Origin: an uncultured Christensenella sp.
GTDB taxonomy: Bacteria > Bacillota > Clostridia > Christensenellales > Pumilibacteraceae
DNA length: 17,625 bases
Reading direction: 5' to 3'
NCBI GenBank assembly: GCA_910585055.1
Contig: CAJUBY010000038.1
Location: 1 to 17,625, forward strand
Notes under the pieces: model-generated
The model's input: only the letters and a program-made list of their open reading frames with translations
What the model was told of the DNA's origin: nothing
The model's database searches: none
Part shown: positions 1-7,146 of the stretch, in pieces
Numbering within the stretch: the stretch's first letter is position 1
Layout: each line of letters begins with the position of its first letter
Translations under genes and position numbers: made by a program

Positions 1-701
1 AACACAGCGTCCTTGCCCTTGAGATTGTCCGCATGGTACTCCTCGGGGAACTTAACCTTAACGTCGCGCTCCTCGCCTTTGACCGCGCCGACAAGCCCGT
101 CCTCGAATCCGGGAATAAACGAATTGCTGCCGAGTTTAAGCTCGTGATTTTGCGCGGTACCGCCGTCGAACTTAACGCCGTCCACCGAACCCTCGAAGTC
201 TATAACGGTAACGTCGCCGAGCTTTGCGGGGCGATCGACTTCGACGTTGCGCGACGCTTGCTTGAGATCGGCGTCGATACGCGCCTGCACGTCTTCGTCG
301 CTTACATTATACTCAATCTTGGGCAATTTAATACCTTTGTATTCGCCCAGCTTTACTTCGGGATACAGCGTGACCTTAAACGTAAACGCAAACGCCTCGC
401 CCTCTTCCGCTTTCTCGAACGAAACGTTAGGCTGACCGAACACTTCGAGTTCGGGATGCTTGTCGAGTTCCTCGCGGTATACGCGGTTTATGCACATGTC
501 TACCGCGGCGTCGAAGAATACTCCCGCGCCGTAATGCATTTCTATCAATTTGCGCGGCGCTTTTCCCGGCCTGAATCCCGCGACTTTATATCTGCCCTTG
601 GTACGGTTATAAGCGTTTTCCAATTCCGCTTCCCACTCTTCCGCATTGAGCGCTTCTCTGAACACCGCTTCGTTCGGTTTTTTATCGAAAGTTGACTTCA
701 T
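1..701 (-). CDS. tig: Trigger factor, ribosome-associated chaperone and peptidyl-prolyl isomerase (N-terminal part, runs off the left edge)
   Basis: Trigger factor docks at the ribosomal exit tunnel and shelters nascent chains in the cytoplasm. The first 233 residues are visible. The ribosome-binding domain comes first, with the signature GFRPGKAPR at residues 42-50, which contacts ribosomal protein L23. The FKBP-like isomerase domain starts near residue 155 (VIDFEGSVDG, LGSNSFIPGFEDGL) and is open at the edge, so the C-terminal chaperone arms lie outside. The stretch before the signature is about the usual length but reads STFDKKPNEAVFREALNAEEW rather like the clostridial subtype. The ATG at 701 is chosen because GGAGG sits 7 nt upstream and a near-perfect promoter precedes it. 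The gene is divergent from rqcH. Family assignment is secure; completeness beyond the edge is inferred. Confidence 0.95.
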   Translation of the reverse strand, partial: MKSTFDKKPNEAVFREALNAEEWEAELENAYNRTKGRYKVAGFRPGKAPRKLIEMHYGAGVFFDAAVDMCINRVYREELDKHPELEVFGQPNVSFEKAEEGEAFAFTFKVTLYPEVKLGEYKGIKLPKIEYNVSDEDVQARIDADLKQASRNVEVDRPAKLGDVTVIDFEGSVDGVKFDGGTAQNHELKLGSNSFIPGFEDGLVGAVKGEERDVKVKFPEEYHADNLKGKDAV

Positions 702-732
702 ACAGTCCTCCAAAAGAAATCATAACCATATT

Positions 733-761
733 ATTTTATCACGACCGGCTGTTATTGTCAA
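733..761 (-). promoter_or_regulatory. Predicted sigma-A promoter of tig
   Basis: On the minus strand a perfect -35 box TTGACA (756-761) is followed by a 17-nt spacer and the -10 box TAAAAT (733-738, 5 of 6). Transcription should start near 726, giving a leader of about 25 nt that contains the GGAGG of tig. Confidence 0.85.
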
Positions 762-784
762 TCTTTTAAGCACATTATAAACCG

Positions 785-813
785 TTTACAAAAATGATTT
801 TTCGTGGTAAAAT
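785..813 (+). promoter_or_regulatory. Predicted sigma-A promoter of rqcH
   Basis: TTTACA (785-790) and TAAAAT (808-813), each 5 of 6 to consensus, are separated by exactly 17 nt. The upstream in-frame ATG at 794 lies inside this promoter, so it cannot be the start of rqcH. Transcription should begin near 820, about 30 nt before the ATG at 851. Confidence 0.8.
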
Positions 814-850
814 ATATATAAATATTATAATAGCAACGGTGCCGCGAATC

Positions 851-2536
851 ATGCCGAAAGACGCATTGACTATTTACAGATCCGCATGCGAGCTGGATAT
901 GCTCGTAGGCGGCAGGATCGACAAAGTGACCATGCCCAACGCCGACACGGTCATTCTCCTTTTTCATACAAGCACGGGCAATCACAGGTTGCTTCTTTCG
1001 TGCAATCCTTCGCTGCCGCGCGTACACATAACCGCATTACAGTACAAAAATCCCGAAACCGCGTCCGGCACGCTGATGTACTTCAGAAAACGCCTCACCG
1101 GCGCCGTGCTTTTGTCCGTGGAAAAATACAAAAGCGAACGAATGATAGGTTTTGTACTTACCGCGCTCGATGAACTGCGCGAGCGCGTTCGCTACGAACT
1201 GTACGCAGAACTGACAGGTAAATGCGCAAATATTATATTCGTCGAACAAAACGGGATAATCGGAAACGCGCTGCGTAAAATTTCAGCCGACGTCGAAGGC
1301 AAACGCGCCGTTTTTCCCGGTCTTAAATACGCCTATCCTTCCCCTACCGGCAGAGTCGATGTATTCGACCGTACGGAGCTTACGCGCCGTATAATGCAAA
1401 CGGACGGCGTCAGTGCGCGTACCGCGGTCAATAAGTGCGTCGCAGGGCTTTCTCCGGCGACCGTAGACGAGCTGTTTTACAGACTGGATATAAGCGACGA
1501 TACGCCGCCGTCCGAGGCCGTGGCAAACATGTTTGCAGACGCCGCACAATCCCTGTACGACGCGGTACCGGATCCTTGCGTAACGTTCGACAAGGACACG
1601 GGCAAGCCTGCGGATTACTTTATAATGCCGTATAAAACGGCCGGCGGCACTATAAAACATTTTTCGTCGATCAACGCCGCAATGGACGAATATTATTCGG
1701 CGCTGTTCTCCGCGGCGGACTTTTCGGCGTATGTAAAACCGCTTCGCGCCGCAGTAAAAAACGCAGTCGCAAAAAACAAAAAACGTCTTGCGGACGCGGT
1801 CGCCAAGCTTGACGAAAGCGAAAACGCAGACCGTGACAGAATGCTCGGCGACATCGTAACCGCCAATATCTACCGTATAAAACGCGGCGACGCGATTCTC
1901 ACAGCGGATAACTTTTACGACGAAAACGGCGGTACCGTCACCGTAAAACTCGACGTTGCCAAAAACGCACAGCAAAACGCCGCGGCTTATTACAAGGCTT
2001 ACAACAAAAAGAAAAAAGCCGCCGTTTACGCGCGCGAAGCGCTGGAAAAAGCGACCGACGTACTCGATGTTCTGGATGGCATTTCCGCAGAACTCGACTT
2101 ATGTACCGAAAAACGCGAGCTGGACGAAGTGCGCGGCGAGCTTGCTTCGCTCGGTTTTATAAAGCCCGAAAACAAACGCAAAAAAGAAAAACCGTTACCG
2201 TCCGAACCGTATAAATTCGACATAGGCGGCGCAGCGCTTTTCGTCGGAAAAAACCATGCGCAAAACGACAGGATAACGCGCGGCGCGGCGCGAACCGACA
2301 CATGGCTACACGTAAAAAACGCACACGGCAGCCACGCCGTCTTAAAAACGCCGTGCCCTACCGAAGCGCAAATACGCCGTGCGGCAGAGCTTGCCGCATA
2401 CTATTCGCGATCCCGAGATTCCGAAAATGTAGCTGTCGACTACACTCTTATAAAATACGTCTATCCGCACGGCGGCGGCAAAGTCGATTACAAAGAATAC
2501 AAAACGGTATACGTCACGCCCAAACCGTTACGGTAA
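851..2536 (+). CDS. rqcH: NFACT family ribosome quality-control protein RqcH (Rqc2 homolog, once called fibronectin-binding protein)
   Basis: RqcH binds stalled 50S subunits carrying peptidyl-tRNA and recruits tRNA-Ala to add C-terminal alanine tails that mark the chain for proteolysis. The 561-residue product shows the NFACT-N domain (GGRIDKV at 20-26, NPSLPRVHIT at 52-61), a helix-hairpin-helix-like segment near 186-212, a lysine/alanine-rich coiled region around 295-325 and 375-435, and a C-terminal NFACT-R domain from about 455 (VGKNHAQNDRITRGAA, then DTWLHVKNAHGSHAVLK). The usual catalytic D-R pair (D97/R98 in B. subtilis) falls on E96-R97 here. ATG 851 is preferred over 794, which lies within the promoter; its Shine-Dalgarno is weak. 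It ends 4 nt from the convergent methyltransferase gene with no obvious terminator between. The family call is firm; alanine tailing is inferred from homologs. Confidence 0.93.
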   Translation: MPKDALTIYRSACELDMLVGGRIDKVTMPNADTVILLFHTSTGNHRLLLSCNPSLPRVHITALQYKNPETASGTLMYFRKRLTGAVLLSVEKYKSERMIGFVLTALDELRERVRYELYAELTGKCANIIFVEQNGIIGNALRKISADVEGKRAVFPGLKYAYPSPTGRVDVFDRTELTRRIMQTDGVSARTAVNKCVAGLSPATVDELFYRLDISDDTPPSEAVANMFADAAQSLYDAVPDPCVTFDKDTGKPADYFIMPYKTAGGTIKHFSSINAAMDEYYSALFSAADFSAYVKPLRAAVKNAVAKNKKRLADAVAKLDESENADRDRMLGDIVTANIYRIKRGDAILTADNFYDENGGTVTVKLDVAKNAQQNAAAYYKAYNKKKKAAVYAREALEKATDVLDVLDGISAELDLCTEKRELDEVRGELASLGFIKPENKRKKEKPLPSEPYKFDIGGAALFVGKNHAQNDRITRGAARTDTWLHVKNAHGSHAVLKTPCPTEAQIRRAAELAAYYSRSRDSENVAVDYTLIKYVYPHGGGKVDYKEYKTVYVTPKPLR

Positions 2537-2540
2537 TACA

Positions 2541-3242
2541 TTACGATATATACAATTTATACAGCGCCACCGACACGGCGACGGACAGATTAAGGCTGTC
2601 CACTTTGTCCGACTGCTCGATCTTTACGGCGCCGAACCGAGAAAACTCCTGTGGCAGTCCGGTCGCTTCGTTTCCGAAAACGAGCGCGTATTTTTTATCC
2701 GACGCAAAATCTTTGCTTTTAAACGGCACGCCGCCAAGCATGAACGGCACGGTCTCGCGATCCTTGCCGTATTCATTGATATACTCGCCGAACGACGCGA
2801 AACATTGCGTATTTATTCCAAACACCGCGCCCATGCTCGCACGTACAGTTTTGGGGTCGAATCTGTCTGCGGCAGGCGTTATTATCGCGAGATCGGCGCA
2901 ATCGAACGCAGCAACGTCGCGCATTATCGTGCCCAGATTACCGCTATTGGACGGATTGACAAGCACTATGTGGTGTTTGTCTTTTCGCAAAGACGTATCG
3001 AATTTATCGAATTCGCCTATGACGAAACAATTCTCCTTAGGGCTCAATATATTAAATGCCTTTTCGCTTTCCTTTACGGGCACGCCGAGTTTTACCGCTC
3101 TTTCCGTTACCGCCGTCACTTCCGACAACGGGGAAACGTAGATACACCGCGCGCATTCGGGACGACGTTCGAGGAGTTCGACGGCGACTGCCGCGCCGAG
3201 CGCATACGATATACCGTCAGTTTTTTTGTATTTCTTTATCAT
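2541..3242 (-). CDS. TrmH/SpoU-family RNA 2'-O-methyltransferase
   Basis: SPOUT-fold enzymes of this family transfer a methyl group from S-adenosylmethionine to a ribose 2'-OH in tRNA or rRNA. The 233-residue product has an N-terminal substrate-binding region and then the three knotted-fold motifs: NPSNSGNLGTIMRDVAAF at 96-113 with the conserved Asn and Arg, LVFGNEATGL at 187-196, and DSLNLSVAVSVALY at 215-228. The specific nucleotide target cannot be read from sequence. The ATG at 3242 is preferred: a TTG at 3272 would extend the frame by 10 residues, but it lies in the loop of the upstream terminator hairpin. There is only a weak CGGA before the ATG. Expression may come from terminator readthrough or from a poor promoter (TTGCGC, 17 nt, TAAATT) giving an almost leaderless mRNA. 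It converges with rqcH. Confidence 0.9.
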   Translation of the reverse strand: MIKKYKKTDGISYALGAAVAVELLERRPECARCIYVSPLSEVTAVTERAVKLGVPVKESEKAFNILSPKENCFVIGEFDKFDTSLRKDKHHIVLVNPSNSGNLGTIMRDVAAFDCADLAIITPAADRFDPKTVRASMGAVFGINTQCFASFGEYINEYGKDRETVPFMLGGVPFKSKDFASDKKYALVFGNEATGLPQEFSRFGAVKIEQSDKVDSLNLSVAVSVALYKLYIS

Positions 3243-3254
3243 AAATTTATCCGC

Positions 3255-3289
3255 AAAATAAAAACCGCGCAATATCTAATACTGCGCGG
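3255..3289 (-). terminator. Rho-independent terminator ending the yggS-to-pyrE operon
   Basis: On the minus strand CCGCGCA (3283-3289) pairs perfectly with TGCGCGG (3265-3271) around an 11-nt loop, and is followed at once by TTTTTATTTT. It starts 17 nt after the stop codon of the last small membrane protein gene. Confidence 0.85.
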
Positions 3290-3306
3290 CGTTTTGAGTT
3301 CCGTTT

Positions 3307-3627
3307 TTAAACGACTACCGTCCAAACTATACCGAATACGGCAAGCGCGAACAGTACGCCCATGATCACCGCATTGATTATTGCCGATTTGTATGCGGGA
3401 TCGCGGTGATTGATCTTTTTGGAAAAAAGCGTAAAACAACACCGCACAACCGAGATTCCGGCGCCGACCGCGTAACAAATAAAACCGGCAAGAAGTATGC
3501 CGTCGAGATTGAACAATCCCACTATCAGCAATACCACGCCCACCAGCATTACCAGATCGCATATTTGACGCAACCCGAACGGTGTAAAATATCTTACGAA
3601 AATATTACGTTTTTTCTTGACTGCCAT
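3307..3627 (-). CDS. Small three-helix membrane protein, unrecognised, last gene of the pyr operon
   Basis: I do not recognise a family. The 106-residue product has a basic N-terminus (MAVKKKRN), a first hydrophobic helix at about 24-40, a second at about 43-66, a basic loop (FSKKINHRDPAYK at 68-80) and a third helix at about 82-105 that ends the protein. No cysteine cluster, catalytic motif or export signal peptide is visible. The AAAGGAC ribosome binding site sits 6 nt before the ATG. It lies 31 nt after the preceding small membrane gene, and the operon terminator follows directly, so it is co-transcribed with the pyrimidine genes. Its layout resembles the preceding product, suggesting an old tandem duplication. 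Uracil or orotate transport is not supported: it is far too small for known nucleobase permeases. Confidence 0.75.
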   Translation of the reverse strand: MAVKKKRNIFVRYFTPFGLRQICDLVMLVGVVLLIVGLFNLDGILLAGFICYAVGAGISVVRCCFTLFSKKINHRDPAYKSAIINAVIMGVLFALAVFGIVWTVVV

Positions 3628-3658
3628 GTTATGTCCTTTGAATTGATTTGATCGTCAG

Positions 3659-3988
3659 TTAAAATACCAAGCCGATAAGCGTAGAAATAAGTCCGAATGC
3701 GAGCAATACGGCAAATATTATCCATAATACGAACCAGCCGAGCGTTTTGTTGCGCGCCGCACGGTACGACAACACCAGCGGTACAAACATGCCGAGCGCA
3801 AAACATATAGCCTGTACCCATGCCGAAAACCGTCTTACCCAATCCCAATCGAAGAAATTGAAAAATCCGGCTACGGCCATAGCTATGCCGATGATTATAA
3901 CTATCCAGAACGAAAATCTGTTGAGCGAAAATCCGCCGTAAGAACGCGTCTGTCTTGTGGTTTTTGTTGTTTTGGTCTTTTTCGCCAT
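3659..3988 (-). CDS. Small three-helix membrane protein, unrecognised, directly downstream of pyrE
   Basis: No family is recognised. The 109-residue product starts with a Lys/Thr/Arg-rich tail (MAKKTKTTKTTRQTR), then has hydrophobic helices at about 26-44, 54-73 and 83-108. The second loop carries basic residues (YRAARNK) and the first hairpin is aromatic (FFNFFDWDW). The ATG has a good ribosome binding site, AAGGGAG, about 8 nt upstream. The gene begins 27 nt after the pyrE stop and ends 31 nt before a second small membrane gene with the same plan: basic tail, helix, 'FFN/LFN' turn, helix, basic loop, helix. The charge pattern predicts an N-in, C-out orientation. Function is unknown; co-transcription with pyr genes is the only clue. 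Confidence 0.75.
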   Translation of the reverse strand: MAKKTKTTKTTRQTRSYGGFSLNRFSFWIVIIIGIAMAVAGFFNFFDWDWVRRFSAWVQAICFALGMFVPLVLSYRAARNKTLGWFVLWIIFAVLLAFGLISTLIGLVF

Positions 3989-4015
3989 GTCTTATCTCCC
4001 TTGTCAACGTAAAAT

Positions 4016-4588
4016 TTATTTTAGTCCTTTGGAGCCGGGCTTTACCGCCTGTGTACCCTGCTTGCACATAGGACACTCTTTCGGATCGTACGTCTTAACG
4101 TCTATCTGCAATAACGATTCGTTGGGCACTCCGAAATCGACTTTACCGCCGCTTCTGTCCACGACTTCCGCCACGGCAACCACTTGACCACCCAAACGAT
4201 CTACAAGATCTATAACTTCCTTTACCGATCCTCCGGTAGTGACCACGTTTTCGGCTATTATCACTCTGCTCCCCGGCTTAAGTTCGAAACCGCGACGAAG
4301 CGCGAAATTGCCGTCCTTTTCGCGTTCCGCAAACATATTGGGAATACCGAGCTGTTTTCCAAGCTCGTAACCGAATATTATAGCGCCGACAGCAGGAGAA
4401 ACTATTACGTCCGCATTGTATTTTTTGACTTTTTCGGCGGACATTTTGCAAAGCTGTTCGGAAATTTCGCCGAATTCGAATAACTTGGCGCACTGCATGT
4501 ACGTATCCGAATGCAAACCCGAAGTCAGTATAAAGTGACCGTGCAGGACAGCGCCCGATTTTTCGAACAATTCCATTACTTTATTCAA
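4016..4588 (-). CDS. pyrE: Orotate phosphoribosyltransferase
   Basis: PyrE joins orotate to PRPP to give orotidine 5'-phosphate, the fifth step of UMP synthesis. The 190-residue product has GHFILTSGLHSDTY at 17-30, SPAVGAIIFGYELG at 64-77, FAEREKDGNFALRRGF at 86-101 and the PRPP loop VIIAENVVTTGGS at 109-121. The C-terminal CPMCKQGTQAVKPGSKG is typical of the Thermus/clostridial OPRT subtype. The second acidic residue of the loop, usually Asp, is Asn114. The TTG at 4588 is preferred over an ATG at 4618 because GGAGG (4597-4601) lies 8 nt before the TTG, and the added residues would only re-read the 3' end of pyrD. The start overlaps the pyrD stop by 8 nt, so translation is probably coupled. 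Confidence 0.93.
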   Translation of the reverse strand: MNKVMELFEKSGAVLHGHFILTSGLHSDTYMQCAKLFEFGEISEQLCKMSAEKVKKYNADVIVSPAVGAIIFGYELGKQLGIPNMFAEREKDGNFALRRGFELKPGSRVIIAENVVTTGGSVKEVIDLVDRLGGQVVAVAEVVDRSGGKVDFGVPNESLLQIDVKTYDPKECPMCKQGTQAVKPGSKGLK

Positions 4589-5489
4589 TGCGAAGTCCTC
4601 CGACCAACGTTTGTACATCGATTATATTATCACGTTCGCAAAGATTTGTCAACTCATTTAGTATCGTTAGGGCTGCGTACGGGTCGAAAATATTTGCGGT
4701 ACCAACCTGCACTGCCGTTGCGCCGCACAGAATGAATTCGCCGGCATCTTTGCCCGTCATTATCCCTCCCATACCTATTATGGGAATTTTCACCGCTTTA
4801 TAACAGGAATATACCATGCGCAGCGCTATCGGTTTTACAGCCGGACCGGAAAGTCCGCCAGTAACCGCATCGAGCACAGGTCGTTTTCTGCCGAAATCCA
4901 CTGCCATAGCGGCGACGGTATTTATAAGACTCAAAGCATCCGCTCCGGCACGTTCCGCAGCAAGCGCGTTTTTAGCGATGTCGCTCACATTGGGCGTAAG
5001 TTTTACGATAAGGGGTTTTTTACAGACCTTACGCACCGACTTTACTATATGCTCCACCCCGTCGGGTTCTACGCCGAACGCCATTCCGCCGTTTTTGACA
5101 TTGGGGCACGAGATATTGAGTTCTATCATGTCTACGTCCGTGCCGCTCAATATCTCGACGAGCCGTACGTAATCGGACTCGCACGAACCTGCTGCGTTTG
5201 CTATGACTACAGCGCCCGTGCTCTTCATAAACGGAAGCTCGTTTTGAATGAAATATTCCACGCCCGGATTCTGAAGCCCGACGCTGTTGAGCATTCCCGA
5301 CGGCGTTTCCGCTATGCGAACGGGCATATTTCCGTTTCTCGGTTCCAGCGTAAGCCCTTTGGAGCATATGCCTCCGAGCTGTCCGACGTCGTAGAAATTA
5401 TTGTACTCTCTGCAGAAACCGAACGTACCCGACGCGACGATTATGGGGTTTTTGAATTCCACCCCGGCGACCGACGTTTTCATATTCAC
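4581..5489 (-). CDS. pyrD: Dihydroorotate dehydrogenase, class 1B catalytic subunit
   Basis: PyrD oxidises dihydroorotate to orotate with FMN and passes the electrons to PyrK, which reduces NAD+. The 302-residue product is of normal length. It shows NPIIVASGTFGF at 14-25, LNSVGLQNPG at 67-76, NISCPNVKNGG at 125-135 with the class 1 catalytic base Cys128, and the FMN phosphate region PIIGMGGIMTGKDA near the C-terminus. The GTG at 5489 is preferred over the ATG at 5483: it overlaps the pyrK stop as GTGA, and GGAGG (5500-5504) is 10 nt away rather than 16. A longer open frame upstream only re-reads pyrK. Coupled translation with pyrK fits the heterotetramer made by the two proteins. Confidence 0.95.
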   Translation of the reverse strand: MNMKTSVAGVEFKNPIIVASGTFGFCREYNNFYDVGQLGGICSKGLTLEPRNGNMPVRIAETPSGMLNSVGLQNPGVEYFIQNELPFMKSTGAVVIANAAGSCESDYVRLVEILSGTDVDMIELNISCPNVKNGGMAFGVEPDGVEHIVKSVRKVCKKPLIVKLTPNVSDIAKNALAAERAGADALSLINTVAAMAVDFGRKRPVLDAVTGGLSGPAVKPIALRMVYSCYKAVKIPIIGMGGIMTGKDAGEFILCGATAVQVGTANIFDPYAALTILNELTNLCERDNIIDVQTLVGGLRIE

Positions 5490-6244
5490 AATACAATATC
5501 CTCCAAAGGAAACACGGGTCCGTCTGCACACGCACGCAAAAGCTTTTCTCTGCCGTCTTGCATGATGCGTACGGAACATACCAAGCAGGCGCCTACGCCG
5601 CAGCCCATTTTTTGTTCCATGCTCGCAAATCCTATCACGCCCAGTTTGCGGCAATATTCCCGCGCCGTTTTCATCATACCGGGCGCGCCGCAAACATAAA
5701 GCACTTCGGGCGCGATCTCTGTCAGAAGATCGGTTGGGTACCCGTGATAACCGTAACTTCCGTCGTCGGTACAGTAGCATACGCGTTTACAGACTTTATC
5801 GAAATCGTCTTTATATATACCGCGCGACGACGCATTCGGGAAACCGAGCAGCGCCGTTACGTTAAGCGCCTTATTATCTGCGGCTATCTTAAGTAGCGGC
5901 GCACAGCCCGTACCGCCGCCCAAGACCGCTATGTTGGTCTTATCGGGCAGAATGGGAAATCCGTTGCCCAAAGGCAGTATCGCATCGAACTTGTGTCCTT
6001 TGCCCTGCGAGGTGAATGCCGCCGTTCCTTCGCCGACATTAGCGATTATAAACGTGATACTGTTTTTCGTATTGGCATAGACGCATATGGGTCGGCGCAG
6101 ATCCTTGCCCGGCACTTTAATATGAGCAAACTGTCCTGCCGATATATCCGGAAGTTCGTGTAAGCTTTCGCATTCTATCCTATACAGATTATCTGCGTAT
6201 TTCTCGTTCGACTTTATGATCAATTCCGCTTTTACAGATTTCAT
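5486..6244 (-). CDS. pyrK: Dihydroorotate dehydrogenase electron-transfer subunit (FAD, [2Fe-2S])
   Basis: PyrK lets class 1B dihydroorotate dehydrogenase use NAD+. The 252-residue product follows the ferredoxin-reductase plan. An FAD-binding barrel contains RRPICVY at 50-56 and the NAD-binding half contains VLGGGTGCAPLLK (107-119) and CTDDGSYGYHG (158-168). A C-terminal [2Fe-2S] loop has Cys215, Cys220, Cys223 and Cys239 in the C-x4-C-x2-C-xn-C spacing typical of PyrK. The ATG at 6244 is used; a TTG two codons upstream (6250) is possible but the only ribosome binding site, a weak TAGG, is better placed for the ATG. The gene starts 17 nt after pyrF and overlaps pyrD by 4 nt. Confidence 0.95.
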   Translation of the reverse strand: MKSVKAELIIKSNEKYADNLYRIECESLHELPDISAGQFAHIKVPGKDLRRPICVYANTKNSITFIIANVGEGTAAFTSQGKGHKFDAILPLGNGFPILPDKTNIAVLGGGTGCAPLLKIAADNKALNVTALLGFPNASSRGIYKDDFDKVCKRVCYCTDDGSYGYHGYPTDLLTEIAPEVLYVCGAPGMMKTAREYCRKLGVIGFASMEQKMGCGVGACLVCSVRIMQDGREKLLRACADGPVFPLEDIVL

Positions 6245-6261
6245 TTGCAACCTACAATAAT

Positions 6262-7146
6262 TTATTTTCCGAGCGCGCAGGAAAGATCTTGCTTCATCGC
6301 GGCAGCTGCCTCTCGAGCCGCATCGTAATAAGTCATTCCAGCGTATTTATCTGTTTTATACGCCGCTATGATTCCGCGCGAATTGTTGACTATCGCGCCG
6401 CTGCCGTTTTTATCGAATGACGCCGCAGCATCTTTGCCTTTGCCGCCCTGCGCCCCGTAACCGGGCACAAGGAAAAACACCGTCTTGAATCTTTCGCGCA
6501 ACGCCGCCGCTTCCTGCGGATTGGTTGCGCCTACGACCGCTCCTACCGAACTGTATCCGTACTTGCCGACCGCAGTCTTTCCCCATTCCTCGATTAGTTC
6601 GCCCACGCGTATATAAATAGGCTTGCCGTCGGAAACAGTAAGATTTTGGATCTGCGCCGCCGACGGATTGGACATGCGCGCAAGCACGAAAATGCCTTTG
6701 CCGTCCTTTTCGCATCTGTCCGTAAACGGCTTGATCCCGTCGTATCCTGGATACGGATTTACGGTTATATAATCGTACAGTCCGCCGTCGAAATACGCCG
6801 ACGCGTATGCTTCAGCCGTCGAGCCTATATCATTGCGTTTTACGTCAGCCATAACTATAAGCCCGCATTTTTTGCAATATTCGGCAGTCTCTTCCATGGC
6901 TACGATACCGTAATGAGAAAACATTTCGTAAAACGCCGACTGAATCTTGACGGCAGGTACTATGTCTTTAACCGCATCGACGATCCTGCAATTGAATTCG
7001 GTTATCGCCTGTGCCGCGCTCTTTTTGTCCGTAACGGACTTTTTGATCGTATCGGGCAAATACTCTATTCTCGGATCCAACCCGACAACGGTTGGATTAT
7101 TTTTGGAAATTATGCTCTCTATCAAAAGATCCGTCATATTTTTCAT
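6262..7146 (-). CDS. pyrF: Orotidine 5'-phosphate decarboxylase, subfamily 2
   Basis: PyrF removes CO2 from OMP to give UMP, the last step of the pathway. The 294-residue length and motifs match the longer subfamily 2 rather than the 230-residue E. coli-type enzyme. The product has NPTVVGLDPR at 17-26, KIQSAFYE at 67-74, the catalytic D-x-K-R-x-D array as DVKRNDIGST (Asp101, Lys103, Asp106), and the phosphate-binding LVPGYGAQGG followed by NNSRGI. The ATG at 7146 overlaps the pyrC stop (ATGA), and the AGGAG inside the pyrC end supports it; the open frame further upstream only re-reads pyrC. Its position between pyrC and pyrK differs from Bacillus, where pyrF lies after pyrD. Confidence 0.95.
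   Translation of the reverse strand: MKNMTDLLIESIISKNNPTVVGLDPRIEYLPDTIKKSVTDKKSAAQAITEFNCRIVDAVKDIVPAVKIQSAFYEMFSHYGIVAMEETAEYCKKCGLIVMADVKRNDIGSTAEAYASAYFDGGLYDYITVNPYPGYDGIKPFTDRCEKDGKGIFVLARMSNPSAAQIQNLTVSDGKPIYIRVGELIEEWGKTAVGKYGYSSVGAVVGATNPQEAAALRERFKTVFFLVPGYGAQGGKGKDAAASFDKNGSGAIVNNSRGIIAAYKTDKYAGMTYYDAAREAAAAMKQDLSCALGK

Noticed and set aside
794..850. Upstream ATG for rqcH at 794
   Set aside because: It falls between the -35 and -10 boxes of the predicted promoter, and the added residues are AT-driven with no family similarity.
5490..5780. N-terminal extension of pyrD into pyrK
   Set aside because: The extra residues re-read pyrK in another frame; the GTGA overlap and GGAGG place the start at 5489.
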